Source: Phenylobacterium sp. (lineage in GTDB: Bacteria; Pseudomonadota; Alphaproteobacteria; Caulobacterales; Caulobacteraceae). Taken from it: a stretch of DNA of 64,000 bases. The notes beneath the pieces were generated by a model that saw nothing but the letters and a program-made list of their open reading frames with translations, was not told where the DNA came from and did no database searches. Position numbers and translations under genes: made by a program. The stretch covers positions 227,525-291,524 of the forward strand of contig JAGOQB010000003.1 in the NCBI GenBank assembly GCA_017991675.1. Reading direction: 5' to 3'. How positions within the stretch are numbered: the first letter of the stretch is position 1; each line of letters opens with the position of its first letter. Shown here piece by piece: positions 37,121 through 46,400 of the stretch.

Positions 37121-37142
37121 GCCCCGCGTGTCGGCGCGGGGC
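37121..37142. terminator. GC-rich hairpin between convergent sulfatase and aldo/keto reductase
   Basis: GCCCCGCG (37121-37128) pairs with CGCGGGGC (37135-37142) around a 6-base loop. It lies 13 bases after the sulfatase stop and before the convergent reductase stop, so it could serve both. Confidence 0.6.
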
Positions 37143-37162
37143 GCGCCTGCTCCAGCGAGACC

Positions 37163-38143
37163 CTAGTCTTCGGTGTCGACCGACGCCTGCATCGCGGGCG
37201 CATAGCGCGGGCCGGAGACGGTCTGCGGGTTCACCAGATCCTCGACCTTGGCCATCACGTCGGCGGACAACGAGACCGCGGCGGCGGCGGCGTTCTCGGC
37301 CATGTGGTCGGGATTGGTGGTGCCGGGGATCGGCACGATCGTCTCGTCCTTGGCCAGCAGCCAGGCCAGGCACAGCTGGGCCGGGGTGCAGCCGGCCTCG
37401 CGCGCCAGGGCGGCGAACCCCTCGAACATCTTGAGGTTGGCGGCGAAGGCCTCGCCCTGGAAACGGGGCATCGCCTTGCGGAAATCGCCGTCCTCAAGCG
37501 CCGCGGCGTCGGGCACCCCGCCGGCCAGGAAGCCGCGGCCGACCGGGCTGAACGCCACGAAGGTCACGCCCAGTTCGCGGCAAGCCTCGAGCACCGCGAT
37601 CTCGGGATTGCGGGTCCAAGGCGAGTACTCGGTCTGCAGGGCGGTGATCGGATGGACCGCGTGGGCGCGGCGCAGCGTCGGGGCCGAGACCTCCGACAGG
37701 CCGATGGCGCGGATCTTCCCTTCCTTCACCAAATCGGCCAGGGCGCCGACGCTGTCCTCGATCGGCACGCGCTTGTCCCAGCGGTGCAGGTAGTAGAGGT
37801 CGATGACCTCGGTCTGCAGCCGGCGCAGGCTGCCCTCGCAGGTGGCCTTCAGGACGTCCGGATGGCCGTTGAGCTCGCGCTGGTCGCCGTTGGTCAGGCC
37901 GCACTTGGAAGCCAGGACATAGTCGCCGCGCCGGTCCTTCAGCACCTCGCCGACCAGCGTCTCGTTGTGGCCGACGCCGTAGACTGCAGCGGTGTCCAGG
38001 AAGGTGTAGCCGGCGTCGAGGGCGCCCTTCAGCACCCGCTCGGCCTGCTCGCGCGGCGGGGGCGAGCCGTAGGCGTGCGAGAGGCTCATGCAGCCCAGGC
38101 CGATGGCCGAGACGTTGAAGTCGCCCAGTTTGCGCTGGTCCAT
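37163..38143 (-). CDS. Aldo/keto reductase
   Basis: A 326-residue NADPH-dependent (beta/alpha)8 reductase. The catalytic tetrad is complete: D50 and Y55 in FLDTAAVYG, K80 in LASKCG, H120 in YYLHRWD. IGLGCMSLSHAYG at the start and IPIPGTTNPDHMAENA at the NADPH site place it near the YakC/AKR13-like group. Substrate is unknown. It starts at MDQRKLGDFNVSAIG. Confidence 0.93.
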   Translation of the reverse strand: MDQRKLGDFNVSAIGLGCMSLSHAYGSPPPREQAERVLKGALDAGYTFLDTAAVYGVGHNETLVGEVLKDRRGDYVLASKCGLTNGDQRELNGHPDVLKATCEGSLRRLQTEVIDLYYLHRWDKRVPIEDSVGALADLVKEGKIRAIGLSEVSAPTLRRAHAVHPITALQTEYSPWTRNPEIAVLEACRELGVTFVAFSPVGRGFLAGGVPDAAALEDGDFRKAMPRFQGEAFAANLKMFEGFAALAREAGCTPAQLCLAWLLAKDETIVPIPGTTNPDHMAENAAAAAVSLSADVMAKVEDLVNPQTVSGPRYAPAMQASVDTED

Positions 38144-38209
38144 GCCGTTCTCCCGCTCCCTACTCGTTGGGTGGGAGAAGGCGTCAGACGCGGAGCGCGG
38201 TCAACCGCC

Positions 38210-38479
38210 TTACGGCGTGACGTTCATCTTGATCACGATGCGGCCGGGATTGGCGAGGGCGAAGGCCTCGGGGACCTCGACCTGGGCGGCCAGCTTCACC
38301 GCTTCGGCGGCCGGCGCGCCGTCGGCGTCCAGGGCCTTGCAGTCGGTGAGGTTGGCGCCGCTGACCTGGCAGTCGACCAGCACCGCCTGCTCGGCGGGCG
38401 GCGCGACCGGAGCCGCGGCGGGCGCCGGGGCGTAGGTGGTCGAGATCACGGCGGCGGCGGCGAGAGCAGACAGGAACAT
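38210..38479 (-). CDS. Hypothetical secreted protein with TonB-C-like segment
   Basis: An 89-residue protein with a signal peptide (MFLSALAAAAVISTTYAPAPA) and a Cys-pair segment VLVDCQVSGANLTDCKALDADG, whose pattern resembles the truncated TonB C-terminal-like domains common in Caulobacterales periplasmic proteins. The closing RIVIKMNVTP is a beta strand. It stands alone; no partner ExbB/ExbD. Function unknown. Confidence 0.5.
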   Translation of the reverse strand: MFLSALAAAAVISTTYAPAPAAAPVAPPAEQAVLVDCQVSGANLTDCKALDADGAPAAEAVKLAAQVEVPEAFALANPGRIVIKMNVTP

Positions 38480-38803
38480 GGGACCTCGGCGTTAACGAAG
38501 GTTACTGAATGGTGAAGCCCCGCCGATGGCAAGTGTTTCATTTCGGGGCCGTCAGGGTTGTCCACCGCAATCGGCGTGCCCGAACCGCGGCGCCCGCCCC
38601 GCCTGCCGCAATCCCGGGCGCCGGCGCCCATCGCGGTTGCATCGCACAACTGCGCTATTGCACCGCAGCAAATCCGCTTGAAACCTTGTCCGTCAAAGGG
38701 CAGGAACTAGGTCAGGCGAAACGGTCACGCGAGAATTTGAACCGTCGCCAAAGGAAACGTCGGGAGGTGGTTGGCCCCAACCCCTTTCCGGGAATTAGTG
38801 ATT
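38480..38803. other. Intergenic stretch, divergent promoters, no gene seen
   Basis: The 324 bases between two divergent small secreted-protein genes hold no supportable open frame. The first half is GC-rich with a GCGGCGCCC-GGGCGCCGG dyad. The 3' part is more AT-rich (around AATTTGAACCGTCGCC) and is the likely UrcA promoter. No tRNA or riboswitch fold noted. Confidence 0.5.
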
Positions 38804-39079
38804 ATGATCCGTACTCTTGCTCTGACCGCCGTGGCCGTGTTCGCCATCACCGCTCCCGCTCAAGCCGCTTCGATCAGCGTTCCGCTGGCCGGCAAGAGCC
38901 AAGCCCAAGTCGAAGCCGACGTGGCCAAGGCCGCCCGCAACGTCTGCTTCCGCGCCACCCGCAACGAAACCCTGGCGCTCGACGCCTATTCGCGCTGCGT
39001 GAAGGCGACCGTGAAGGTCAGCCTGGACACCTACGCCACGGCCCAGGCCCCGACCAACTCGGCCCTGGCCGCGCGCTAA
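38804..39079 (+). CDS. UrcA-family secreted protein
   Basis: A 91-residue protein: signal peptide MIRTLALTAVAVFAITAPAQAA, then a mature part with two Cys (NVCFRAT and YSRCVKAT) spaced as in the UrcA family, small periplasmic proteins common in Caulobacterales and Sphingomonadales, of unknown role. I begin it at ATG 38804, which starts the signal peptide directly; the longer frame adds a non-signal lead. It is followed by a clean hairpin terminator. Confidence 0.68.
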   Translation: MIRTLALTAVAVFAITAPAQAASISVPLAGKSQAQVEADVAKAARNVCFRATRNETLALDAYSRCVKATVKVSLDTYATAQAPTNSALAAR

Positions 39080-39104
39080 GCGCCCTCTCCCAGTTCTGTG
39101 TAGC

Positions 39105-39130
39105 AAAGGCCGGCGGAGACGCCGGCCTTT
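39105..39130. terminator. Intrinsic-type terminator, bidirectional
   Basis: AAAGGCCGGCG (39105-39115) and CGCCGGCCTTT (39120-39130) form a perfect 11-base stem with a GAGA loop. The flanking A/T runs let it work for both the UrcA gene and the convergent ybdD-cstA transcript. Confidence 0.85.
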
Positions 39131-39136
39131 CGCGTT

Positions 39137-39346
39137 TCAGCAGCAGCGAAAGCCGCCGCGGGCGCCGGCCCCGTAGCGGGCGTCCTGGCGGTCGCGGAAG
39201 AACTCGGCCCGGCTCATCGGGGCCCGATCGGGATGGGTGCGGGCCATGTGCTCGACATAGGTCTCGTAGTTCGGCACGCCCACCATCAGGCGAGCGCCGT
39301 CGCAGACGCACTGGGCGAACCGGGCGAAGGGGTTGGGCGAGGCCAT
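39137..39346 (-). CDS. ybdD: YbdD/YjiX-family protein
   Basis: A 69-residue protein of the YbdD/YjiX family (PF04328): RLMVGVPNYETYVEHMARTHPDRAPMSRAEFFRDRQDARYG is near-canonical, and the Cys-Cys C-terminus (GFRCC) is also typical. In enterobacteria the partner gene sits behind cstA/btsT, and such small proteins are thought to be needed for pyruvate-transporter activity. Here it follows cstA after five bases, confirming the pair. Confidence 0.9.
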   Translation of the reverse strand: MASPNPFARFAQCVCDGARLMVGVPNYETYVEHMARTHPDRAPMSRAEFFRDRQDARYGAGARGGFRCC

Positions 39347-39351
39347 GTCCC

Positions 39352-41409
39352 CTACTCCGCCGGAATGGCGTCGGGATTGATCTCCCGCGCCGTCCAGCCG
39401 TCGGCGCGATAGGCCTTCAGGCAGGCGCCGATCCCGAACCAGATCATGCTCAGCACCACCGCGATGAAGACCACGCAGAGCGCCGCGTCGATGCGGTCGT
39501 TCCAGACGATCTTGTTCATGTCCGCCATGCTCTTGGCCGGGGCCAGCACCTGGCCCGACGCCAGCGCGTCGCCGTACTTGCGCGCATGCGACAGGAAGCC
39601 GACGGCCGGGTCGGGCGACAACAGCTTCTGGAAGCCCGCCGTCAGGGTGCAGATGCACAGCCACACCGCCGGAATGATGGTCACGAACGCGTAGCGGTGC
39701 CGCTTCATCTTGAAGATCACCACCGTCGCCATGATCAGGGCGATCGCCGCCAGCATCTGGTTGGAGATGCCGAACAGCGGCCAGAGGGTGTTCACCCCGC
39801 CGAGCGGATCGGTGACGCCCTGGTGCAGGAAGAAGCCCCAGGCCGCGACGCAGAGGCCGGTGGCTGTCAGGTTCGCGGTCCATGACGAGGTGTCCTTGAA
39901 CTTCGGGATGAAGGTCCCGAGCAGGTCCTGCAGCATGAAGCGGCCGGCCCGGGTGCCGGCGTCGACCGCGGTGAGGATGAACAGCGCCTCGAACAGAATG
40001 GCGAAGTGGTACCAGAAGGCCATCATCGCCTTGCCGCCCAGCACATGGGAGAAGATGTGCGCCATGCCGACGGCGAGCGTCGGGGCGCCGCCGGCGCGCG
40101 AGATGATGGTGGTCTCGCCGACATCCTTGGCGGTCTGCTCGATGAGTTCGGCGCTGATCGGATGGCCCATGGCGCCGACCGCGGCCGAGGCGCTCTCGGC
40201 GGTGGTTCCCACCACCGCGGCCGGGCTGTTCATCGTGAAGTAGACGCCGGGGTCGAGGATCGAGGCGGCGATGATCGCCATGATCGCCACGAAGCTCTCC
40301 ATCAGCATTCCGCCGTAGCCGATGAAGCGGGCGTTGACCTCGTTGTCGATCAGCTTGGGCGTGGTGCCCGAGGCGATCAGGGCGTGGAAGCCGGAGACCG
40401 CGCCGCAGGCGATGGTGATGAACAGGAACGGGAACAGCGTGCCCGACCAGACCGGCCCGCCGCCGGCGGCGAATTGGGTGACGGCCGGCATCTGCAGCTC
40501 GGGCCGCATGATGACGATGCCGATGGCCAGAGCCAGGATCGCGCCGATCTTGAGGAAGGTGGACAGGTAGTCGCGCGGCGCCAGCAGCAGCCAGACCGGC
40601 AGCACCGCGGCGACCGCGCCGTAGCCGATCAGGATCCACGACAGCTGGATGCCGGTCAGGGTGAACATCCCCGCCAGCTGTGGCGAGGCGGCGACCCATT
40701 GGCCGCCGACGATGGCCAAGATCAGCATGACGAAGCCGAAGATCGACACCTCGGCGATGCGGCCGGGCCGGATGAAGCGCATGTAGACGCCCATGGCGAT
40801 GGCGATCGGCACGGTGGCGGCGACGGTGAACGTGCCCCAAGGGCTGGAGGTCAGGGCCTTGACCACGATCAGCGCCAGCACCGCCAGGATGATGACCATG
40901 ATCATGAAGGCGCCGAACAGGGCGATGACGCCGGGGATCGGCCCCAGTTCCTCGCGGATCAGCTCGCCGAGCGACTTGCCGTCGCGGCGCATGGAGATGA
41001 CCAGCACCAGGAAGTCCTGGACCGCCCCGGCCAGCACCACCCCGGTCAGGATCCACAGCACGCCGGGCAGATATCCCATCTGGGCGGCGAGCACGGGCCC
41101 GACCAGCGGTCCGGCCCCGGCGATGGCCGCGAAGTGGTGGCCGAACAGCACGTTCTTGTCGGTCGGGACGTAATCGAGGCCGTCGTTGCGAGTGACCGCC
41201 GGCGTCGCCCGCGCCGGGTCCAGGCGCATGACCCGCTGGGCGATGTAGAGGCTGTAATAGCGGTAGGCGACCAGGTAGACGCAGATCGCCGCGGTCAGGA
41301 TCCAGAGGGCGTTGACGTGTTCGCCGCGGGAGGTCGCCAGGACGCCCAGCGAGCCGGCGCCTATGGCGGCCAGCAGCGCCCAGAGCCCGTGTTTGCGCAC
41401 CATTTCCAT
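39352..41409 (-). CDS. cstA: CstA/BtsT-family pyruvate/peptide transporter
   Basis: A 685-residue, roughly 16-18 helix inner-membrane carbon-starvation protein. RVMRLDPARATPAVTRNDGLDYVPTDKNVLFGHHFAAIAGAGPLVGPVLAAQMGYLPG is the CstA family signature. E. coli CstA and BtsT are pyruvate-proton symporters; CstA was first linked to peptide uptake in starvation. The ybdD partner follows directly. Induction by carbon limitation is expected, but no CRP-like site can be asserted. Confidence 0.93.
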   Translation of the reverse strand: MEMVRKHGLWALLAAIGAGSLGVLATSRGEHVNALWILTAAICVYLVAYRYYSLYIAQRVMRLDPARATPAVTRNDGLDYVPTDKNVLFGHHFAAIAGAGPLVGPVLAAQMGYLPGVLWILTGVVLAGAVQDFLVLVISMRRDGKSLGELIREELGPIPGVIALFGAFMIMVIILAVLALIVVKALTSSPWGTFTVAATVPIAIAMGVYMRFIRPGRIAEVSIFGFVMLILAIVGGQWVAASPQLAGMFTLTGIQLSWILIGYGAVAAVLPVWLLLAPRDYLSTFLKIGAILALAIGIVIMRPELQMPAVTQFAAGGGPVWSGTLFPFLFITIACGAVSGFHALIASGTTPKLIDNEVNARFIGYGGMLMESFVAIMAIIAASILDPGVYFTMNSPAAVVGTTAESASAAVGAMGHPISAELIEQTAKDVGETTIISRAGGAPTLAVGMAHIFSHVLGGKAMMAFWYHFAILFEALFILTAVDAGTRAGRFMLQDLLGTFIPKFKDTSSWTANLTATGLCVAAWGFFLHQGVTDPLGGVNTLWPLFGISNQMLAAIALIMATVVIFKMKRHRYAFVTIIPAVWLCICTLTAGFQKLLSPDPAVGFLSHARKYGDALASGQVLAPAKSMADMNKIVWNDRIDAALCVVFIAVVLSMIWFGIGACLKAYRADGWTAREINPDAIPAE

Positions 41410-41500
41410 TCGGCCGTCTCCTCCCCTGCCGCGCCCGCACTCGGCGCCCGCCTAGCTACAACCGATTGAGCCGCCGCGTGAACCTCTCTAGGACGCGCAC

Positions 41501-41971
41501 ATGACAATGCCGCAGATCGCCGGGCCGCTGGCGGCCGCGCTGGACGTCGTCGCCGAGGGCTGCGCGGACCTCGCCGATCCCTGGTGGGTGTTCGGCAGCG
41601 CCGGCATGACGCTGGTCGGCGTCCCGGGCCTGACGCCGCCCGACGTCGACCTGATCGTCAGCGCGCGCGACACGCGTCGGCTGCTGGAGCGCTGGAACAC
41701 CGCGCCGCTCGCGGCGGCGGCCTCGCCGCTGTTCCGGTCGGCCATCTTCGCCAAGGCGCATGTCGCGGCGCTGCCCATTGAAATCATGGCCGGCTTCGAG
41801 GCGTTTTCCGACGGCGCCTGGGCGCCGGTGATCCCGGTCACGCGGCAGGCGGTCGACTGGAAGGGCCGGCGCCTGTTCACGCCGAGCGCCGCCGAACAGG
41901 CCGAGATCTGCCGCCGCTTCGGCCGGCCCAAGGATCTGGCGCGGGTCGCCCTGCTTGAGGCGCTGATTTAG
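41501..41971 (+). CDS. Minimal nucleotidyltransferase-fold protein
   Basis: A 156-residue protein with the Pol-beta-like nucleotidyltransferase pattern: a GS motif in WWVFGSAGMTLVG, followed after about 18 residues by the metal-binding D-x-D in PPDVDLIVS, and a further acidic strand in LPIEIMAGFEAF. It resembles stand-alone aminoglycoside adenylyltransferase/MNT-like proteins. No HEPN toxin partner adjoins, so a toxin-antitoxin role is unsupported. It overlaps the convergent thioesterase by four bases. Confidence 0.6.
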   Translation: MTMPQIAGPLAAALDVVAEGCADLADPWWVFGSAGMTLVGVPGLTPPDVDLIVSARDTRRLLERWNTAPLAAAASPLFRSAIFAKAHVAALPIEIMAGFEAFSDGAWAPVIPVTRQAVDWKGRRLFTPSAAEQAEICRRFGRPKDLARVALLEALI

Positions 41972-42774
41972 TCGCGCACCCGCACGATCAGCGACTGGCT
42001 GGCGGTGGCCATCAGCTCGCCGTCCTGGGCGAACAGGTACATGGCGCCATGGCCGAAGCCGCCGTGCACGCCGGTGATGCGGATGTCGCACAGCACCCAC
42101 TCGGTCGCCACGATACGGCGATAGCGGATGGTGTTGTCCAGGCTGTTGCCGCCGGCGTTGAGGCCGAGCGCATTGCCGACCGCACCCGGAATGAAGTCGG
42201 CCATGATCGCCAGCATGCCCGCGTCGATGGCCACGCCCTCGCGCGGCCGGATCCACAGCAGCAGGCGCCCGTCCTCGCCGCCGTCGCTGACCTCGGTGCC
42301 GCCGTAGCTTCCCTTGGCGACCCGCACCTCGATGCGGCTATGCAGGTCATGGCCGCCGCCGCGCCAATGATCGGCCGGCTCGCAGTCTTCCGGCGGGGCC
42401 ACCTCGGGCATGGTCAGCCATTGGCGCGAGAGGTCGCTGGGCCGCGAGCCGAGCGCGGCGTTGACGGTCAGTATCTCCTTGTCGCCGACGTGGCTGATGA
42501 CGCGGGCCTGGCTGTTGTACTTGCCCGCAGCCGGCACCCAGACGTCCAGGTCGACGATGCTGGGCGGACGCGCATAGGAGAGGTACTGCGCTGTGGCCCA
42601 GATCACCGGCCGCTCGCAGGTCCGCTCCAGGGCGGTGATCGCCGAGGCCATGCCGACGCCGCCGAACATGAAGAGATTGTCCTGCGGTCCGACGCAGACC
42701 GCCGGGGTCAGCGGCAGGTACCAGCGATGCGGATTGTGGGTGGCTTGCAGGTCGAAGAATTGGGGCGCGCTCAT
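41968..42774 (-). CDS. Acyl-CoA thioesterase-like protein (double hotdog, TesB type)
   Basis: A 268-residue protein with two hotdog-like halves. The first (WYLPLTPAVCVGPQDNLFMFGGVGMASAITALERT) has the central hotdog helix; the second contains SLDNTIRYRRIVATEWVLCDIRITGVHGGFGHGAMYLFAQDGELMATASQS, where the D-N-x-I and the closing GELMATASQS match TesB-type acyl-CoA thioesterases. It would hydrolyse acyl-CoA esters. Start MSAPQFF at 42774; MECAMSAP four codons earlier is possible. Confidence 0.82.
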   Translation of the reverse strand: MSAPQFFDLQATHNPHRWYLPLTPAVCVGPQDNLFMFGGVGMASAITALERTCERPVIWATAQYLSYARPPSIVDLDVWVPAAGKYNSQARVISHVGDKEILTVNAALGSRPSDLSRQWLTMPEVAPPEDCEPADHWRGGGHDLHSRIEVRVAKGSYGGTEVSDGGEDGRLLLWIRPREGVAIDAGMLAIMADFIPGAVGNALGLNAGGNSLDNTIRYRRIVATEWVLCDIRITGVHGGFGHGAMYLFAQDGELMATASQSLIVRVRD

Positions 42775-42821
42775 GGCGCACTCCATGAGAGCACGAGGGC
42801 GTCCGCGCAAGCCCGTTGCGA

Positions 42822-43292
42822 TCACCGCGACGCCGCAGCCGCCTCGGCTTCGTTGTGCAGGCGTCGATCGGCCTCTTTCATGAGCGCTTCGGTCGATTGG
42901 TTGGCCGCCTCGCGGGCACGGATCTCGTCGACCAGCCGCTGGTCGGCGTTCTGGCCGTGCAGCGCATAGAGGAAGGCGCCGAAGCCGCCCACCGCGGCCA
43001 CGGTCAGCACCAGGGCGGCGATGGCGGCGATGCCGGTCCAGGCCTTGGACTGCTGTCCGGGAGGGGCCGGCTTCAGATAGGCCGCGCCGATGAACACGAC
43101 GCCGGCCAGAAAGGTCGCGCAGCCGCCGGTGTGAATCATCGCCCGCTGGCCGACCAGGTCGACATTGGCCACCACGCTGGGCGCCAGGCCGATCAGGCGG
43201 TTGCCCTCGGTCAGCTGGGAGACCTCGATCGTGCCGGCGAAAACGACCTGGGCCAGGCCCAGGATGGCGAGAATCCATCCGGCGATGATCAT
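42822..43292 (-). CDS. Hypothetical membrane protein with three TM helices
   Basis: A 156-residue protein: helix 1 MIIAGWILAILGLAQVVFAGTI, helix 2 about 57-74 (CATFLAGVVFIGAAYL), helix 3 about 86-110 (WTGIAAIAALVLTVAAVGGFGAFLYAL), then a charged C-terminal helix (DEIRAREAANQSTEALMKEADRRLHNEAE). The start MIIAGW at 43292 gives a clean helix. It is divergent from the octad-repeat gene, sharing 187 bases. No family recognised. Confidence 0.6.
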   Translation of the reverse strand: MIIAGWILAILGLAQVVFAGTIEVSQLTEGNRLIGLAPSVVANVDLVGQRAMIHTGGCATFLAGVVFIGAAYLKPAPPGQQSKAWTGIAAIAALVLTVAAVGGFGAFLYALHGQNADQRLVDEIRAREAANQSTEALMKEADRRLHNEAEAAAASR

Positions 43293-43479
43293 GCAACGCT
43301 CCCACGCAAACCGTCGGCCCGCGAATCCCGCGGCCACTGAAAGTCTACGCTGTGAGCAACAGATTGCGGCGAGGAAAGGACGCCGCAGGGCGAGGGCGCC
43401 CACATTGAGCGCCGCCAGGTTGTGAGACTCAGGAGCCGCCGCCTAAGCTTGAGCGACGATTCGAACGCGCCAGGCGACG

Positions 43480-46400
43480 ATGGGCATCTCGCAGCTTTCC
43501 CCCACCCAGATCGGCGCGCTTCCCGTCTCCACCTTCGAGGCCTTGACGACCGACGAGCTCAAGAGCCTGAGCGCGAGCCAGGTCGGCGCCATTCCGGCCG
43601 CGGGGCTCTCGGCGCTGAGCGGCGAACAGGTCGCCTCGCTGTCGACGGCGCAGATCAAGGGGGTCACGGCCGCGCAGATCAAGGGGCTGGCGGCGGCCGA
43701 CATGGCGGAGTTCACCCCCGCCCAGCTGCTGGCGTTTTCCAGCGCCCAGCTTAACGCCCTGTCGAGCGCCAATTTCGCCGCCCTCTCGCAGGAGCAGGTC
43801 GAAGGCCTGTCGCGCGCGCAGGTGCAGTCCCTGTCGCCGACGATGCTGGCGGCCCTGGGCGTCGCGGACGTCAACGAGTTCAACGCCGCGCAGATCGGCG
43901 CCCTGACCAGCGGCCAACTGCGCGCACTGTCGGAGCTGCATATCGCCGGGCTGTCGACGTCGCGGCTGGACGGGCTGAGCGGCCAGCAGATGAGCGCCCT
44001 GACCGCCCGGCAGTTGGCGGCGCTGACCGCCGAGCAGTTCGCCAGCCTCGACGGCGTTCAGGCGCTGGGCATATCTCCCCTTCAGATCAAGCTGCTCTCG
44101 GCCGCCGACTTCGCCAAGGTCACCACCGAGCAGATCCATAGCTTCAGTGCGGCCCAGATCGGCGCGATCAACGCCGGCGGCCTGTCGACGCTGACCCCGG
44201 GCGAGATCGCGGGGCTGTCGGCCGCGCAGATCAAGGGCCTGACCCCGGCCCAGATCAAGGCGATGTCGGTCGAGCAGCTCACCGCCTTCACGGCCCAGCA
44301 GTTCACGGCGTTCTCGGCGCTGCAGATCGGGGCGTTTTCGCCGGCGTCGCTCGGCGCCCTGCCGCCTGAGCGGCTCGCCGGGCTGTCGAGCGCCCAGATC
44401 AGGGGGCTGACCGGACCGCAGATTTCGAGCCTGGATGCGGCGCACCTGGCGGCGCTGAGGCCAGAGCAGATCGGGGCGCTGAGCTGGACGCAGACCGGCG
44501 CGATCAGCCCCACGCAGCTCGCCGCATTCACCACGGGCCAGATCGGCGGCCTGACCGCCGCGCAGGTGAGCGGCCTGACCGGCAGCCACCTGGCGGCGCT
44601 GTCGCCGGACCTGGTCGGGGCGTTAACGCCGGCCCAGCTCTCCGGCCTGACGTCCCGCCAGATGGCGCAGCTGCCGCGCGCCACCTTCGACAGTTTCAGT
44701 TCGGCCCAGGTGCTGGCCCTCAGCCCCGCCCAGCTCGGTTCGCTCAGCGGGGGCAACATCACCTCGCTGACCCTGGACGAGGCGGCTGGCCTCAGCACCG
44801 CCCAGGTCCGCGGCCTGACCCGCGGCCAGCTGGCGGTCCTGGACGAGGCCTTCATCGGCGCCTGGAGCAGCGACCAGCGGCTGAGCCTGACCGGCGGCCA
44901 GCTCAGCGCGCTGTCGCCGGCCAAGCTGGCGCTGTTCAGCGGGGCCGAGTTCGCCGCCCTGTCCAAGCCCCAGATCCAGGGCCTCACGCCCGCCCAGGTG
45001 GGCGCGTTGCCGACCGCCGCCTTCATCGCCCTGACCGGTCCGCAGGTCCTGGCGTTCAGCCCCGGCCAACTCGCCGCGCTGAGCCTGCCGAACACCGCCT
45101 CGCTGACGTCGGCGGAGATCGCCGGCTTCACGCCCCAGCAGATCGCCGCCCTCACCCCGGCGCAGATCGGCGCCCTGGGCGAAGAACACACGGCCGCCTT
45201 CTCGCCGAGCCAGGCCCGGACGCTGTCGGCGGCCCAGATCGCGGCGCTGAGTCCCGCCAAGCTCGGCGCGATCGCCGCCGCCAGCCTGGCGGCGCTGTCG
45301 GCCTCGCAGGTCCGTTCGATCCCGGCGTCGAACCTTGCCGGGCTGGACGCCGCCGCGCTCGCCAGGTTCACAGGCCCGCAGATCGGGGCGCTGAGCACGG
45401 GCCAGCTCGGCGCGCTGTCGCAGGCGCAGGTGAGTTCACTGTCGGAGACCCAGCTCGACGGAATGACCGCCGGCCAGCTCGGCGCGCTCTCGACTGAAGG
45501 TCTGGCCGCGCTCACCGCATCGCAGCTCGCCTCGCTAAGCGCGACCCAGATCAAGGGCCTGACCACCGGCCAGCTTTCGGCCCTGGCCCCGGCCGACTTC
45601 GCCGAACTGCAGCCGGCCCACCTGCTCGCCTTCAGCGGCGCGCAGCTCGGGGCGCTCAGCGTCGAGAACTTCCTTTCCCTGCCTCCGCAGGTGCTGAGCG
45701 CGCTGAACGCCAGCCAGTTGCGCGGCCTGAGCCCAGCGCAGATCATCGCCCTGCCGCCGTCGAGCTTCGCAGCGCTCGGCCCGGTCCAGCGGCTGGCGCT
45801 CAGCCCCTCGCAGATCGGCGCCCTGAGTCTGGCCTCGACCGCCGAGCTTACCGCGGCCGAGGTCGGCGGACTGTCGGCCGCCCAGATCGGGGGCCTGCGC
45901 AACGAACAGCTGGCGACGCTCAGCGCCCACCTGCCCGCCTTTATCCCGTCCCAGATCGCCGGCCTGACCGCAGCCCAGCTGAGCAGCCTGACGCCCGCGC
46001 AGATCGCCGGGCTCTCGGCCACGCAGGTCGGCGGCCTGAGCGCCCAGCAGATCGGCGGCATGTCGGCGCCGGCCTATTCGGCCCTGACCCAGGAGCAGGT
46101 CGCCGGGCTGAAGGCCACGCAGCTCTCCGGGCTCGGCGCGACCCGCATGGGCGATCTGAGCGCCGAAGACTTCGACGAATTCAGCGCCGACCAGATCGTG
46201 TCGTTCAGCGCCGGGCAGCTGGCGGGCCTCAGCCTGCGCAACATAACCTCGCTGACGGACGACGAGCTGGCGCGGCTCAGCCGCCAGCAGGTGACCGGCC
46301 TGACGCCGGCCCAGGTCGCCGCGTTCGCCCCGGCCCAGTTCGACGTCTTCGCGCCGGGCCAGGTGCAGGCGATGACCGCCGCCCAGATCGGAGCGCTCGA

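Noticed and set aside
44082-46061. A 659-codon open frame antisense to the octad-repeat gene
   Set aside because: It merely mirrors the 24-base periodicity and high GC of the sense gene. It has no recognisable domain, and the sense frame explains every repeat exactly.
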